Assembly (NCBI RefSeq): GCF_004332115.1
Contig: NZ_SJPA01000003.1
Location: 62,001 to 126,000, forward strand
Direction: 5' to 3'
DNA length: 64,000 nucleotides
Source: Chlorobium sp. N1
GTDB taxonomy: Bacteria; Bacteroidota; Chlorobiia; Chlorobiales; Chlorobiaceae
This document shows positions 31,795 to 40,955 of the stretch, one piece after another; the first letter of the stretch is position 1; every line of letters starts with the position of its first letter. The notes below the pieces were generated by a model, which saw nothing but the letters and a program-made list of their open reading frames with translations, was not told the origin of the DNA and searched no databases. The translations under genes and the position numbers were made by a program.

Positions 31795-33264
31795 ATGTCC
31801 AGACGAAACCATAAGGTTCTTTATGTCTCCGGCGAAGTTTCCCCATTTGTAAGAACCAGTGCCCTGGCCGACTTCATGGCATCATTCCCCCAGGCCCTCG
31901 AGGAGGAAGGTTTCGAGGCCCGCATCATGATGCCGAAATACGGGACCATCAACGACCGGAAGTTCCGCCTTCACGACGTCCTCCGTCTTTCCGACATCGA
32001 GGTGCCGCTCAAGGAGCGCACCGACCTGCTCAATGTCAAGGTTACGGCCCTTCCCTCGAGCAAGATCCAGACCTATTTCCTCTACAACGAGAAGTACTTC
32101 AAGCGCAACGGCCTCTTCACCGACGTCTACCAGGGCAACGACCTGAAGGGCAACACCGAGAAGGTCATCTTCTTCAACGTCGGCGTTCTCGAGACCCTTG
32201 TCCGGCTCGGATGGAGGCCGGACATCATCCACTGCCACGACTGGTACGCCTCGCTCATTCCCCTGCTTCTCAAGACGGTCTACCGCGACCATGAGTTCTT
32301 CCGCGGGATCAAGTCCGTCCTGACCATACACAACGCCTACCGCCAGGGGGTCCTGCCCTTCAAGGTGTTCGAAAAGCTCCTGCCCGACGAGGTTACCGGC
32401 TCGCTCCACCGCAGCGGCGAGAACGTCAATATGCTCTACACCGGCGTCGAGAACGCCGACATGCTGACGACCACCTCGAAACGCCATGCCGGGGAGATCG
32501 TCCGCGACGAGGTTCCGGGCTGCGGCCTCGGCGAGGTTCTCGGCGAGCGAAAAGATGAGCTGCACGGCATTTCTAACGGCATCGACACCCGCCAGTGGAA
32601 CCCCTCGACCGACAAGCTGATCAAGAAGCGCTTCGGCGCAGACCGGCTGGAGGGCAAGCTCGAAAACCGCGCGGCTCTCGGACAAGAGGCCCGTATGGAG
32701 CTTGAGGAGGGCTGTCCGGTGGTCGGCGTCATCATGAATTTCGACGACTACCAGGGCGCGGCGCTCATCGAAAAGAGCCTGAAGAAGCTCGCCGCCCTCG
32801 ACATCCATCTGCTCATCTGCGGTTCGGGTGACAAGAAATACGAAAAGTCCTTCAGGGAGTTCGCCGAAGCCCACCCCGACCGGGTGAGCCTCAGTACCGA
32901 CTGCCCCGACAGCTTCCTGCACCTGGCGATTGCCGGTCTCGACATGCTGGTGATGGCCGGCAGGATAGAGGCGTGCGGCATGCTCCAGATGTTCGCCATG
33001 AGCTACGGCACCATTCCTGTCGTCTATGACGGCGGTGGCATCGCCGACACCATCGACGAGGTCGGTGAGGGCGAAGGCAGTGGTTTCATCTTCCGCGACT
33101 ACACCCCCGATGGGCTCGTAAAGAAGCTCAAGGAGGCCGTCGCCCTCTACGGCGATCAGGAAAAGTGGCAGGAACTGGTGCTTCGGGCGATGTCGCGCGA
33201 CTTCGCCTGGACGGAGGCGGCCGAAGAGTACGGCAGGCTCTACAGCGAACTGCTCGGGAGCTGA
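31795..33264 (+). CDS. glgA: Glycogen synthase (ADP-glucose type, GT5)
   Basis: Transfers glucose from ADP-glucose to glycogen; green sulfur bacteria store glycogen. 489 residues, normal length. The C-terminal GT-B half has IEACGMLQMFAMSYGTIP and GGGIADTIDE near residues 395-425, the usual E-x7-E region. The N-terminal ADP-glucose loop, normally KTGGLADV, reads RTSALADF (near residue 22). No good Shine-Dalgarno precedes the ATG. gmhB follows after 4 bp. Confidence 0.92.
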   Translation: MSRRNHKVLYVSGEVSPFVRTSALADFMASFPQALEEEGFEARIMMPKYGTINDRKFRLHDVLRLSDIEVPLKERTDLLNVKVTALPSSKIQTYFLYNEKYFKRNGLFTDVYQGNDLKGNTEKVIFFNVGVLETLVRLGWRPDIIHCHDWYASLIPLLLKTVYRDHEFFRGIKSVLTIHNAYRQGVLPFKVFEKLLPDEVTGSLHRSGENVNMLYTGVENADMLTTTSKRHAGEIVRDEVPGCGLGEVLGERKDELHGISNGIDTRQWNPSTDKLIKKRFGADRLEGKLENRAALGQEARMELEEGCPVVGVIMNFDDYQGAALIEKSLKKLAALDIHLLICGSGDKKYEKSFREFAEAHPDRVSLSTDCPDSFLHLAIAGLDMLVMAGRIEACGMLQMFAMSYGTIPVVYDGGGIADTIDEVGEGEGSGFIFRDYTPDGLVKKLKEAVALYGDQEKWQELVLRAMSRDFAWTEAAEEYGRLYSELLGS

Positions 33265-33268
33265 GGGT

Positions 33269-33853
33269 ATGGCAGAAACAGTCAGGGTCCTGTTCCTCGA
33301 CCGGGACGGGACCATCAACGAGGACATCGGCTCGTACGTTGCCACAAGGCCGCAGCTGAAGCTGATCGACAGGGCTGCCGAGGCGGTCGCCCTGGCGAGG
33401 GAGGCCGGGTTCCGCATCGTCATCATCACCAACCAGGCGGGCATCGCCCGCGGCATCGCCACCGTCGAGCAGGTCGAAGACGTCAACCACTACCTGAACG
33501 AACTGCTCCGTGAGGCCGGCGGTTTTTACGACCGCTGCTATTACTGCCCCTCGCATCCCGAGCACCCCCATCCCGAATACGACCGGTTCGCCGGCTGCCG
33601 CAAACCCGAGACCGGCATGGTCGAGCGCGCCATCGCGGATTTCCGTGCCGAGGGACTCGCGGTCGACCGCGGGAACTCCTTCTTTATCGGCGACAAGATG
33701 ATCGACGTCGAGTGCGGACTGCGCGCCTCGCTCCGCCCGATTCTGGTCAGGACCGGCCACGACGAAGAGGAGGTCTGCCGGCGGAAGGGCATCATGCCGG
33801 AGTTCGTGGCCGACGACCTCTACGCAGCCGTCACCGGCTACATTCTCCGCTGA
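33269..33853 (+). CDS. gmhB: D-glycero-manno-heptose-1,7-bisphosphate 7-phosphatase (HAD IIIA)
   Basis: Predicted to remove the 7-phosphate in ADP-heptose synthesis for LPS inner core. 194 residues. HAD motif I is LFLDRDGTINED near residue 8, motif II IITNQAGIARG near residue 52, and motif IV IGDKMIDVECG. The zinc-binding insertion typical of GmhB is visible: CYYCPSHPEHPHPEY then GCRKPETGM. It is 4 bp downstream of glgA and probably co-transcribed. Histidinol-phosphate phosphatases share the fold; the zinc loop does not distinguish them fully. Confidence 0.85.
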   Translation: MAETVRVLFLDRDGTINEDIGSYVATRPQLKLIDRAAEAVALAREAGFRIVIITNQAGIARGIATVEQVEDVNHYLNELLREAGGFYDRCYYCPSHPEHPHPEYDRFAGCRKPETGMVERAIADFRAEGLAVDRGNSFFIGDKMIDVECGLRASLRPILVRTGHDEEEVCRRKGIMPEFVADDLYAAVTGYILR

Positions 33854-33893
33854 ACCGTTCCGCCCGCCAGGGGCGGATCTCCACCCGACAGGC

Positions 33894-35009
33894 ATGCTGA
33901 GCCTCTACGTGCACATCCCTTTCTGCCGGAAGCGCTGTCCGTACTGCGACTTCTATCTCGTCACCGGAACGGGACGGATGGAGGAGTTTTTCCGGGCCCT
34001 CCACGAAGAGACGGCCTCGAAAGCCGGCCTGTTGAAGGGTCGGCGGATCGGGGCCGTCCACTTCGGCGGCGGCACCCCCTCGCAGGCGCCCGCCCGCCTC
34101 ATCGCCGGCTGGCTCGATCAGGTATCGGGGATCGGCGTGCTGGAGTCAGGAGCGGAGGTCACGCTCGAAGCCAATCCGGAGGATGCCCTGCACCTCGGGG
34201 AGTATTCGGCGGCCGGCATCAACCGGCTCAGTCTCGGCGTGCAGTCGTTTTCGGAGCGGAAGCTCCGCTCGCTCGGTCGGGCGCATGCTGCCGACGAGGC
34301 GGCCCGTGCCGTCGAGGACGCCCTCCGGCTCTTCCGTTCCGTCAGTGTGGATCTCATCTGCGGTGCGCCGGGCGAGGACCTTTCAGAGTGGCAGGGGGAT
34401 GTCCGGCGGGCCGTCGAGCTTGCGCCCAACCACATTTCCGTCTACATGCTCTCGCTCGAGCCGAAGACCATCCTCCACCGCGACGTGCGTTCCGGCAGGA
34501 CGGCGGTGCCGGGCGAGGAACTGCAGGCTGCCTGCTACCGCCATGCACAGGAGGCGCTCCCGGCCGCCGGGCTCGCACAGTACGAGATCTCCAATTTCGC
34601 CCTCGAGGGGCACCGTTCGCGCTATAACCTTTCGAGCTGGCGGCGGGAGCCCTACCTCGGCTTCGGTCCCGCCGCCCACAGCTTCGTCCGCCTGGAGGAC
34701 GGGGAGGTCCGCTCGGCCAATACGGCGAGCCTCTCCGGCTATCTCCGTGATCCCCGCTCGGCCGAAGGGTTCCGGGAGGTGCTCACGGAGCGCGAGCGCT
34801 TCACGGAGGAGGTCTTCCTTGCGCTCCGGATAAACCGCGGGCTCGATGTTGGGTTTTTGCGAAAAGGGCATAAATTAGGGCATAGGCTGGAGAGCGCCAT
34901 CCGGGAGTTCGACGCGAAAGGGTGGCTCTTCGAGCGCGACGGCAGGCTCTTCCTCACTTCCGAAGGGTTCCTGTTCGCCGATCTCATCGCCGAAGCGTTC
35001 ATTCCCTGA
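33894..35009 (+). CDS. hemW: HemW family radical SAM protein
   Basis: Homologous to oxygen-independent coproporphyrinogen oxidase but in the HemW group, which binds and delivers heme rather than oxidising coproporphyrinogen. 371 residues. The radical SAM cluster motif is CRKRCPYCDF near residue 11, after HIPF. VHFGGGTPSQAPARL and ITLEANPED-like VTLEANPEDA follow, then SLGVQSFSERKLRSLGRAH. The C-terminal domain contains YNLSSWRREPYLGFGPAAHS. It lies 40 bp after gmhB and 21 bp before the DUF2723 gene. Confidence 0.9.
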   Translation: MLSLYVHIPFCRKRCPYCDFYLVTGTGRMEEFFRALHEETASKAGLLKGRRIGAVHFGGGTPSQAPARLIAGWLDQVSGIGVLESGAEVTLEANPEDALHLGEYSAAGINRLSLGVQSFSERKLRSLGRAHAADEAARAVEDALRLFRSVSVDLICGAPGEDLSEWQGDVRRAVELAPNHISVYMLSLEPKTILHRDVRSGRTAVPGEELQAACYRHAQEALPAAGLAQYEISNFALEGHRSRYNLSSWRREPYLGFGPAAHSFVRLEDGEVRSANTASLSGYLRDPRSAEGFREVLTERERFTEEVFLALRINRGLDVGFLRKGHKLGHRLESAIREFDAKGWLFERDGRLFLTSEGFLFADLIAEAFIP

Positions 35010-35030
35010 GAGTCAACCACCAATGCATCC

Positions 35031-37676
35031 ATGATACACCGGGCACTCAACCGCTCCATCGCTTCGCTGCTTTTCGTCCTCACCGGCGCCGTCTATCTCA
35101 TGACCATGGCGCCGACGCTCTCCTTCTGGGACTGCGGCGAGTTCATCGCGACCGCCCGCACCCTCGGCGTGCCGCACCCTCCCGGGGCCCCGCTCTTCCT
35201 GCTCGTCGGCAGGCTCTTTTCAATGATGCCGTTCGTCGCCGACATCGGCGCCCGCGTCAACCTCCTCAGTGTCCTCTCTTCGGCCGCGACCGTCTCGCTC
35301 ACCTATCTGGTGATCGTCCGTTTCATCATTCTCTACCGCGGATCGGAGCCTTCGGCGTGGGAGCTGCCGGCCTCCCTTGCCGCATACGGCGGCGCCGTCG
35401 CCGGAGCGCTCGCGCTCGCTTTTTCCGACAGCTTCTGGTTCAACGCCGTCGAAACCGAGGTCTACGCCGCCTCCTCGCTCTTCACGGCGCTGGTGGTCTG
35501 GATCGCCCTTCGCTGGCACGAGGAGTACCCGCGGGAGGGGCACGAGCGCTGGCTGATGCTGGCCATGTACATGATCGGGCTCTCCATCGGCGTGCACCTG
35601 CTCAGCCTGCTTGCCCTCTTCGCCATCGCGCTCGTCTACTACTTCCGCCGCTACGAGCTCACCCCGAAGTCGCTCCTGCTGCTCGGCCTCGGCTCCTCCG
35701 CCCTCTTTTTCCTGATCTACATCCTCATCATCATGGGGATCCCCAAGCTCCTCGAGGCGGCCTCATGGGGCGGGCTCCTGGCGCTCGTCGGCCTGCTCGG
35801 GTGGGCCGCCTGGCATACCCAGCGGCATCGCATGCCGAGCTCGAACACGCTCGTGATGTCGGTGCTCCTCATCATCATCGGCTACACCTCCTACGGGCTC
35901 ATCTACGTGCGCGCGCAGGCCGCTCCTCCGATCAACGAGAACAACCCCTCGACCCCAGAGGCGTTCTTCAGCTACCTCAACCGCGAGCAGTACGGCCAGA
36001 TGCCCATCTGGCCCCGCCGCTGGTCGCCCGAGCCGGTCCACCAGTACTACTACCGCCAGTACTCGGGCGATCTCGACTACTTCCTCTCCTACCAGCTCGA
36101 CCACATGTACCTGCGCTACCTCGGCTGGCAGTTCATCGGCCGCCAGGACCAGATGGAAGGAGCCGGCGTCGACTGGTCGGCGTTCTGGGGGCTGCCGTTC
36201 CTTGTCGGACTTTTCGGGGCGTTCTCGCATTTCCGCCGGCAGTGGAGGATGGGGCTCGTCGTCACCGCCCTCTTCATCCTGACCGGGGCGGCGCTCGTCG
36301 TCTACCTCAACCAGACCCAACCGCAGCCGCGCGAGCGCGACTACAGCTACGTCGGCAGTTTCTTCGCCTTCGCGATCTGGATCGGCATCGGCGTCGAGAG
36401 CCTCTGGCAGGGTGGCGTCTCACTCCTTCGGAACCCGTCGGTGAAGGCGCGCCTCCTCGTCGCCGCCGGCACGGTCGGCCTGGCGCTTCTTTTCGTCGAC
36501 GGCCGCATGCTCCTTGCCAACTACCACACCCACGACCGCTCCGGCAACTACGTGCCGTGGGACTGGGGGTGGAACATCCTCGAGAGCTGCCCGCCGAACG
36601 CCATCCTCTTCACCAACGGCGACAACGACACCTTCCCGCTCTGGTACCTGCAGGAGGTCGAGGGGATCCGTACCGACGTGCGCGTGGTGAACCTGAGCCT
36701 GGCCAACACGGGCTGGTACCTTCTGCAGCTGAAGAACACCTCGCCGAGGGGGGCCGGGCCGATCGGGTTCAGCCTGACGGACGCAGAGCTGCGGGAGATC
36801 ACCTACGTGCCGATCGAGCCGGTCGAGGTGTCGATCCCTTCGGCCGATGCGGCCCGCGAGCTGCGGCGTGAGGCTTCCGCGCACGCCTTCAGCCTCCCCT
36901 CCGCCCCGCTCGACTCCCTGCGGTGGGAGCTGAAGCCGGGCCTCGTCTACCGGGGGCAGGGCTACCTCCGCCCGCAGGATGTCGCAGTGTACGACATCGT
37001 GACGACGAACTTCGCCCGCCGTCCCATCTGTTTCGCCCTGACGGTCGACCCCGACGGCATGATCGGCCTCGAGCGCTTCCTCCGTCTCGACGGGCTCGTC
37101 TATCGGGTCGTGCCGCTCGAAAGCTCCGATTCCATGAGCTTCAGCGATCCGGCGCTGCTCTACCGGAACCTGATGCAGCGCTACCGCTACCGGAACCTCG
37201 GCGATCCTTCGGTCAACATCGAGGAGACCGCCCGCCGCCTCTCGGCCAACTACTCTCCGCTTTTCGTCCGCCTGGCGCTCGAGCTTGGCAGCTCTTCGGG
37301 CCCTCCCGTTCCGGTCCTCGACCAGGAGGGCAACGAAGAGCGGGTCGATCGCCGTGAGCTTGCGCTGCGGGTGCTCGACCGCGCCGCCGCCATGCTCCCT
37401 CCCGAGCGCTACCCGCTCAACCCGGAGCTTGCGGGCTCGGTGGTCGCGCTCTATGTGCGGCTCGGGGAAAAAGCTCGGGCTTCGGCTTATATTTCGTATC
37501 TTGAAAAACTGGGCGGCATGGCGTCGCCATCTTCCGATCCGCGCCTGTTCTTCACGCTTGCACAGGCCTATAGGGCAGTCGGCCGGACGGATGAGGCCTA
37601 CCGGGTGATCGACACCCTCTCCGATGCTCTCGGGCGGCCGGGCCTCAGAAGAGAGTTTGAACAAATGAAGGAATAA
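35031..37676 (+). CDS. DUF2723 membrane glycosyltransferase-like protein (GT117)
   Basis: 881-residue membrane protein. The DUF2723 signature LSFWDCGEFIATARTLG is at residues 30-46, followed by HPPGAPLFLLVGRLF. Ten or so hydrophobic segments occupy roughly residues 10-490, with the conserved NPSTPEAFFSYLNREQYG and QTQPQPRERDYSYVGSFFAF between them. The last ~350 residues look soluble, with helical repeats at the end. The family is PMT-like and implicated in protein or lipid glycosylation in Bacteroidota; the substrate here is unknown. lpxA begins 6 bp downstream. Confidence 0.85.
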   Translation: MIHRALNRSIASLLFVLTGAVYLMTMAPTLSFWDCGEFIATARTLGVPHPPGAPLFLLVGRLFSMMPFVADIGARVNLLSVLSSAATVSLTYLVIVRFIILYRGSEPSAWELPASLAAYGGAVAGALALAFSDSFWFNAVETEVYAASSLFTALVVWIALRWHEEYPREGHERWLMLAMYMIGLSIGVHLLSLLALFAIALVYYFRRYELTPKSLLLLGLGSSALFFLIYILIIMGIPKLLEAASWGGLLALVGLLGWAAWHTQRHRMPSSNTLVMSVLLIIIGYTSYGLIYVRAQAAPPINENNPSTPEAFFSYLNREQYGQMPIWPRRWSPEPVHQYYYRQYSGDLDYFLSYQLDHMYLRYLGWQFIGRQDQMEGAGVDWSAFWGLPFLVGLFGAFSHFRRQWRMGLVVTALFILTGAALVVYLNQTQPQPRERDYSYVGSFFAFAIWIGIGVESLWQGGVSLLRNPSVKARLLVAAGTVGLALLFVDGRMLLANYHTHDRSGNYVPWDWGWNILESCPPNAILFTNGDNDTFPLWYLQEVEGIRTDVRVVNLSLANTGWYLLQLKNTSPRGAGPIGFSLTDAELREITYVPIEPVEVSIPSADAARELRREASAHAFSLPSAPLDSLRWELKPGLVYRGQGYLRPQDVAVYDIVTTNFARRPICFALTVDPDGMIGLERFLRLDGLVYRVVPLESSDSMSFSDPALLYRNLMQRYRYRNLGDPSVNIEETARRLSANYSPLFVRLALELGSSSGPPVPVLDQEGNEERVDRRELALRVLDRAAAMLPPERYPLNPELAGSVVALYVRLGEKARASAYISYLEKLGGMASPSSDPRLFFTLAQAYRAVGRTDEAYRVIDTLSDALGRPGLRREFEQMKE

Positions 37677-37682
37677 TCCCCA

Positions 37683-38480
37683 ATGCAGAGCAGCATTCAT
37701 CCCACCGCGGTCATCGGCCGCACGGCCGTCCTCGGCGAGGGCGTTACGGTCGGTCCCTACACGGTCATTGAAGATGACGTCACGATCGGCGACGGCACCA
37801 TGGTCGCGCCCCACGTCCAGATCGCTTCCGGAGCCCGCATCGGTTCCGGCTGCCGGATCCATGCCGGGGCGGTGCTGGCCACCGAGCCGCAGGATCTCAA
37901 GTTCAACGGCGAGAAGACCGAGCTCTTCATCGGGGACCGCACGGTCATCAGGGAGTGCGTCACCATCAACCGCGGCACCATGGCCAGCGGCAAGACCGTT
38001 GTCGGCTCCGACAACCTCATCATGGCATACGTGCACTTCGGCCACGACTGCGTGGTCGGCAATAATGTGGTGATCGCCAACTCCGTCCAGTTCGGCGGCC
38101 ACTGCGAAGTCGGCGACTTCGCAGTCGTCGGGGGCCTTGCCGGCATCCACCAGTTCGTGCGCATCGGCCGCTATGCGATGGTCGGCGGTATTTCGCGCGC
38201 GGCGCTCGACGTGCCCCCCTTCGTCATGGCCGGCGGCCACTCCTCCTTCCGCTACGAGGGGCTCAATGCCATCGGCCTGAAGCGCCGCGGGTTCACTTCC
38301 GGGCAGATCACCCTTATCAGGGACGTCTACCGGGTGCTCTTCCAGTCGGGTCTCCTGCTCTCCAACGGCCTCGAGAAGGTTCGCCGGGAGTTCCCCATGG
38401 AGCCCGAGGTCAGGGAGATTCTCGACTTCTTCGCTTCCGGCACCCACGGCAGGAAGTTCATCAGGCCGTTCAACAGCTAA
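37683..38480 (+). CDS. lpxA: UDP-N-acetylglucosamine acyltransferase LpxA
   Basis: First step of lipid A synthesis, 3-O-acylation of UDP-GlcNAc in the cytoplasm. 265 residues of left-handed beta helix hexapeptide repeats: IHPTAVIGRTAVLGEGVTVG, then TVIRECVTINRGTMASGKTV and the catalytic-His region AYVHFGHDCVVGNNVVIANS. The C-terminal helical domain contains GLNAIGLKRRGF. It lies 6 bp after the DUF2723 gene, which places lipid A synthesis beside an envelope glycosyltransferase. Confidence 0.97.
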   Translation: MQSSIHPTAVIGRTAVLGEGVTVGPYTVIEDDVTIGDGTMVAPHVQIASGARIGSGCRIHAGAVLATEPQDLKFNGEKTELFIGDRTVIRECVTINRGTMASGKTVVGSDNLIMAYVHFGHDCVVGNNVVIANSVQFGGHCEVGDFAVVGGLAGIHQFVRIGRYAMVGGISRAALDVPPFVMAGGHSSFRYEGLNAIGLKRRGFTSGQITLIRDVYRVLFQSGLLLSNGLEKVRREFPMEPEVREILDFFASGTHGRKFIRPFNS

Positions 38481-38498
38481 GAGCGTAAAGGGGGGCAT

Positions 38499-39488
38499 AT
38501 GTCCCAATGGGCCATCGGCATGGATCTCGGGGGCACCGCCCTGAAGGCGGCCGTTGCCGTCCGTGACGGCGACGTTCTCTTTGAGGAGAGTTTTCCGACC
38601 GAGGCTTTGCGGGGACCCCGCGCGGTGCTCGACCTTCTCGGCGGTGCGGCTTCCGAGCTTTATCGGCGTGCCGCCTCCAGACTCGATCCGGCGTCCTTTT
38701 CCGGCATCGGCCTCGGCGCGCCCGGGGCGGTGGACCGCCTGAAAGGGACCCTCAGCCACCCGCCCAACCTTCCCGGCTGGGAGGTCGTCGAACTGCGCCG
38801 CGAGCTGCAGGAGCGGATCGCGGCCGATCCCGGCCTCAGCTGCCCGGTACAGCTCGACAACGACGCCAACGCCGCGGCATACGGTGAGGCCGTCTATGGT
38901 GCGGGTCGCTCGTTTCCCGACTTTCTCATGGTGACGCTCGGCACGGGCGTGGGAGGAGGCATCATTCTCGATCGCCGGCTCTACCGCGGACCGAACGGAA
39001 CGGCGGGGGAGATCGGCTTCATGATCGTCGACTATGCGGGCTCTTCGCTCCATGCAGGCATCCGCGGCACGCTTGAGGGTCTTATCGGCAAGGAACGTAT
39101 GGTCGAGATGGCGCGGCGCATGATTGCCGACCATCCCGAACGCTCTCTGGTCGCCGACCTCTGCCATGGAGACTGGGCGTCGCTCTCGCCGCGCCATCTC
39201 GAGACGGCGGCGCTCGACGGAGACCCCGCGGCGCTGGAGGTATGGAGCCGCGTCGGCTCGATCCTCGGTGCGGGCCTGGCCGGCGTGACGGCGCTCATGG
39301 ATATCCGCCGCTTCGTCATCGGCGGCGGCATTTCGGCCGCAGGGGAGCTGCTGTTCAAGCCCGCTCTCGCCCAGCTGCGGCGCTCTACCCTGCCCTCCAT
39401 GCATGAGGGGCTTGCGGTCGTCGGGGCCGAACTCGGCAACCGGGCCGGCACCCACGGGGCGGCCGCCCTCTGCTTCGAGGGTGGATGA
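38499..39488 (+). CDS. ROK family sugar kinase lacking the zinc-site cysteines
   Basis: 329 residues with the ATP-binding start GMDLGGTALKAAVAV, the catalytic region QLDNDANAAAYGEAVYGAGR near residue 120, and GTGVGGGIILDRRLYRGPNG. It is probably a glucokinase or related hexose kinase. The usual ROK zinc motif (CxCGxxGCxE) after GEIG is replaced by LHAGIRGTLEGLIG, with no cysteines, and the preceding GEIGH reads GEIGF. AAAGGGGGG lies before the ATG. The gene overlaps comF by 4 bp. Confidence 0.85.
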   Translation: MSQWAIGMDLGGTALKAAVAVRDGDVLFEESFPTEALRGPRAVLDLLGGAASELYRRAASRLDPASFSGIGLGAPGAVDRLKGTLSHPPNLPGWEVVELRRELQERIAADPGLSCPVQLDNDANAAAYGEAVYGAGRSFPDFLMVTLGTGVGGGIILDRRLYRGPNGTAGEIGFMIVDYAGSSLHAGIRGTLEGLIGKERMVEMARRMIADHPERSLVADLCHGDWASLSPRHLETAALDGDPAALEVWSRVGSILGAGLAGVTALMDIRRFVIGGGISAAGELLFKPALAQLRRSTLPSMHEGLAVVGAELGNRAGTHGAAALCFEGG

Positions 39489-40195
39489 GCGGCCGCGCCC
39501 TGCTGCGGGAACTGCTCCATCCGCTCTTCCCCGATGTCTGCGTGGTCTGCTCATCGATGCTCCGGGAGGACGAGGATTTTTGCTGCAGCGCCTGCCGGCG
39601 GGAGTTCTCCCCTTTTCCCTCCGCCGTCGAGGCAGAGATGATGCTGCGAAGCACAATCGCCCGGCGGATCGGTCCGGAGTTTCTTTTTGACCGGGGATGG
39701 TGCCGCTACCTCTTCCACAAGGGGAGTCCGCTGCAGGAGGCGCTGCATGCGATGAAGTACGGCGGCGTACATGCGCTCTGCGCCGTGTTCGGTCGCGAGC
39801 TGGGGGAGTGGATGCTTACGGAGGGGAAGGGCGAGGTGCCGTTCGACATCGTCGTGCCGGTTCCCCTGCACCGGATGAAGAAAACGGAGAGAACCTACAA
39901 CCAGGCCGAAAAGATCGCTGGGGGGCTCTCGGCCGTCATGGGCATGCCGGTCATGGACAGGCTGCTGGTGCGCCGGCGCCGGACCCCTTCGCAGACCGGT
40001 CTTGCCGCCGTCGACCGCCTGCGGAACCTTGCCGGAGCGTTCAGTGCTTCGGGGGTTCCCCGTGGGGCCCGGGTACTGCTCGTCGACGACGTCGTGACCA
40101 CCGGAGCCACCATGTCCGCGGCTGCCGACGCGCTCATGCGGGCCGGGGCGGGTTCGATATCGCTCGCCGCAGTGGCCCTGGCGGCAAAGGAGTAA
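39485..40195 (+). CDS. ComF family phosphoribosyltransferase-like protein
   Basis: 236 residues with two halves: an N-terminal four-Cys zinc ribbon (DVCVVCSSMLREDE then FCCSACRREFSPFP) and a type I phosphoribosyltransferase domain with the PRPP loop RVLLVDDVVTTGATMSAAAD near residue 196. The block VPLHRMKKTERTYNQAEKIA and RRRRTPSQTGL are typical of ComF/GntX. In naturally competent bacteria ComF helps DNA uptake; in others the role is unclear. The ATG overlaps the end of the ROK gene by 4 bp. Confidence 0.9.
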   Translation: MSGRALLRELLHPLFPDVCVVCSSMLREDEDFCCSACRREFSPFPSAVEAEMMLRSTIARRIGPEFLFDRGWCRYLFHKGSPLQEALHAMKYGGVHALCAVFGRELGEWMLTEGKGEVPFDIVVPVPLHRMKKTERTYNQAEKIAGGLSAVMGMPVMDRLLVRRRRTPSQTGLAAVDRLRNLAGAFSASGVPRGARVLLVDDVVTTGATMSAAADALMRAGAGSISLAAVALAAKE

Positions 40196-40208
40196 ACGGC
40201 ATACAATC

Positions 40209-40955
40209 ATGGAACTTTTCTACCTCCCGTCCGCACCGGCGGACCTGGCTCCCTCCTCGCCGATCGAAATCGACGGCGCGGAGTTCCACCACCTCGCCCG
40301 CGTCCTGCGCAAGAGGGCGGGGGAGCATATCACGGTGACCGACGGACGGGGGCAGCGCCTGGAGGTCGAGATCCGGGAGGTCGGTAAGCACTCGATGGAG
40401 GGGGTCGTGCTCGAGCGCTCTGTCCTGGAGCCTCCTTCGACTTCCGTCACCGTCGCCATGTCGCTGCTCAAGGCACCCGCCCGTTTCGATTTCTTCCTGG
40501 AGAAGGCGGCAGAACTGGGCGTTTCGGGCGTCATTCCGATGATCACCCGACGCACGGTCTCGCAGCCTTCGCGCGAGCGGATGGGGGCGAGGATGGAGCG
40601 GTGGCGGAGCATCATGCTTTCCGCTTCGCGCCAGTGCGGACGGTTCCACCTGCCCGAGCTGCATGAGCCCCTGGCGTTCGGGGAGGCGGTGCGACTCGAT
40701 GGCTACGACCTGCGCCTGATCCCCTACGAGGCTTCGGCGGAACCGCCGGAAGCGGACTTTGCGGGAAAAAAGGTACTTTTCCTCATCGGCCCGGAGGGTG
40801 GCTTCAGCCCGGAAGAGGTCGATGAGGCCCGCTCGGCGGGACTGCAGGAGATCTCCTTCGGCCGCACCATACTTCGCGCGGAAAGTGCCGGAGTCTTTGC
40901 CGCCGCGCTCGTCAGGGCCCGGCTTCTCGACGGACCCCCGGGCCGATGGCTCTGA
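40209..40955 (+). CDS. rsmE: 16S rRNA (uracil-1498-N3) methyltransferase RsmE
   Basis: SPOUT-class methyltransferase. 248 residues. The N-terminal PUA-like part has EFHHLARVLRKRAGEHITVT near residue 28. The knotted SAM-binding region has LIGPEGGFSPEEVDEARSAG near residue 196 and SFGRTILRAESAGVFAAAL, both diagnostic. KAPARFDFFLEKAAELGVSG is also typical. It lies 13 bp after comF in a tight run. Confidence 0.94.
   Translation: MELFYLPSAPADLAPSSPIEIDGAEFHHLARVLRKRAGEHITVTDGRGQRLEVEIREVGKHSMEGVVLERSVLEPPSTSVTVAMSLLKAPARFDFFLEKAAELGVSGVIPMITRRTVSQPSRERMGARMERWRSIMLSASRQCGRFHLPELHEPLAFGEAVRLDGYDLRLIPYEASAEPPEADFAGKKVLFLIGPEGGFSPEEVDEARSAGLQEISFGRTILRAESAGVFAAALVRARLLDGPPGRWL

Noticed and set aside
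34922-36871. 649-codon frame on the plus strand overlapping hemW and the DUF2723 gene
   Set aside because: Arg/Pro/Ala-rich translation with no family; the other frame carries a recognised protein.
36420-39656. Very long open frame on the minus strand opposite the DUF2723, lpxA and ROK genes
   Set aside because: It has no recognisable family, runs through three well-identified plus-strand genes, and long antisense frames are expected from GC-rich codon bias.
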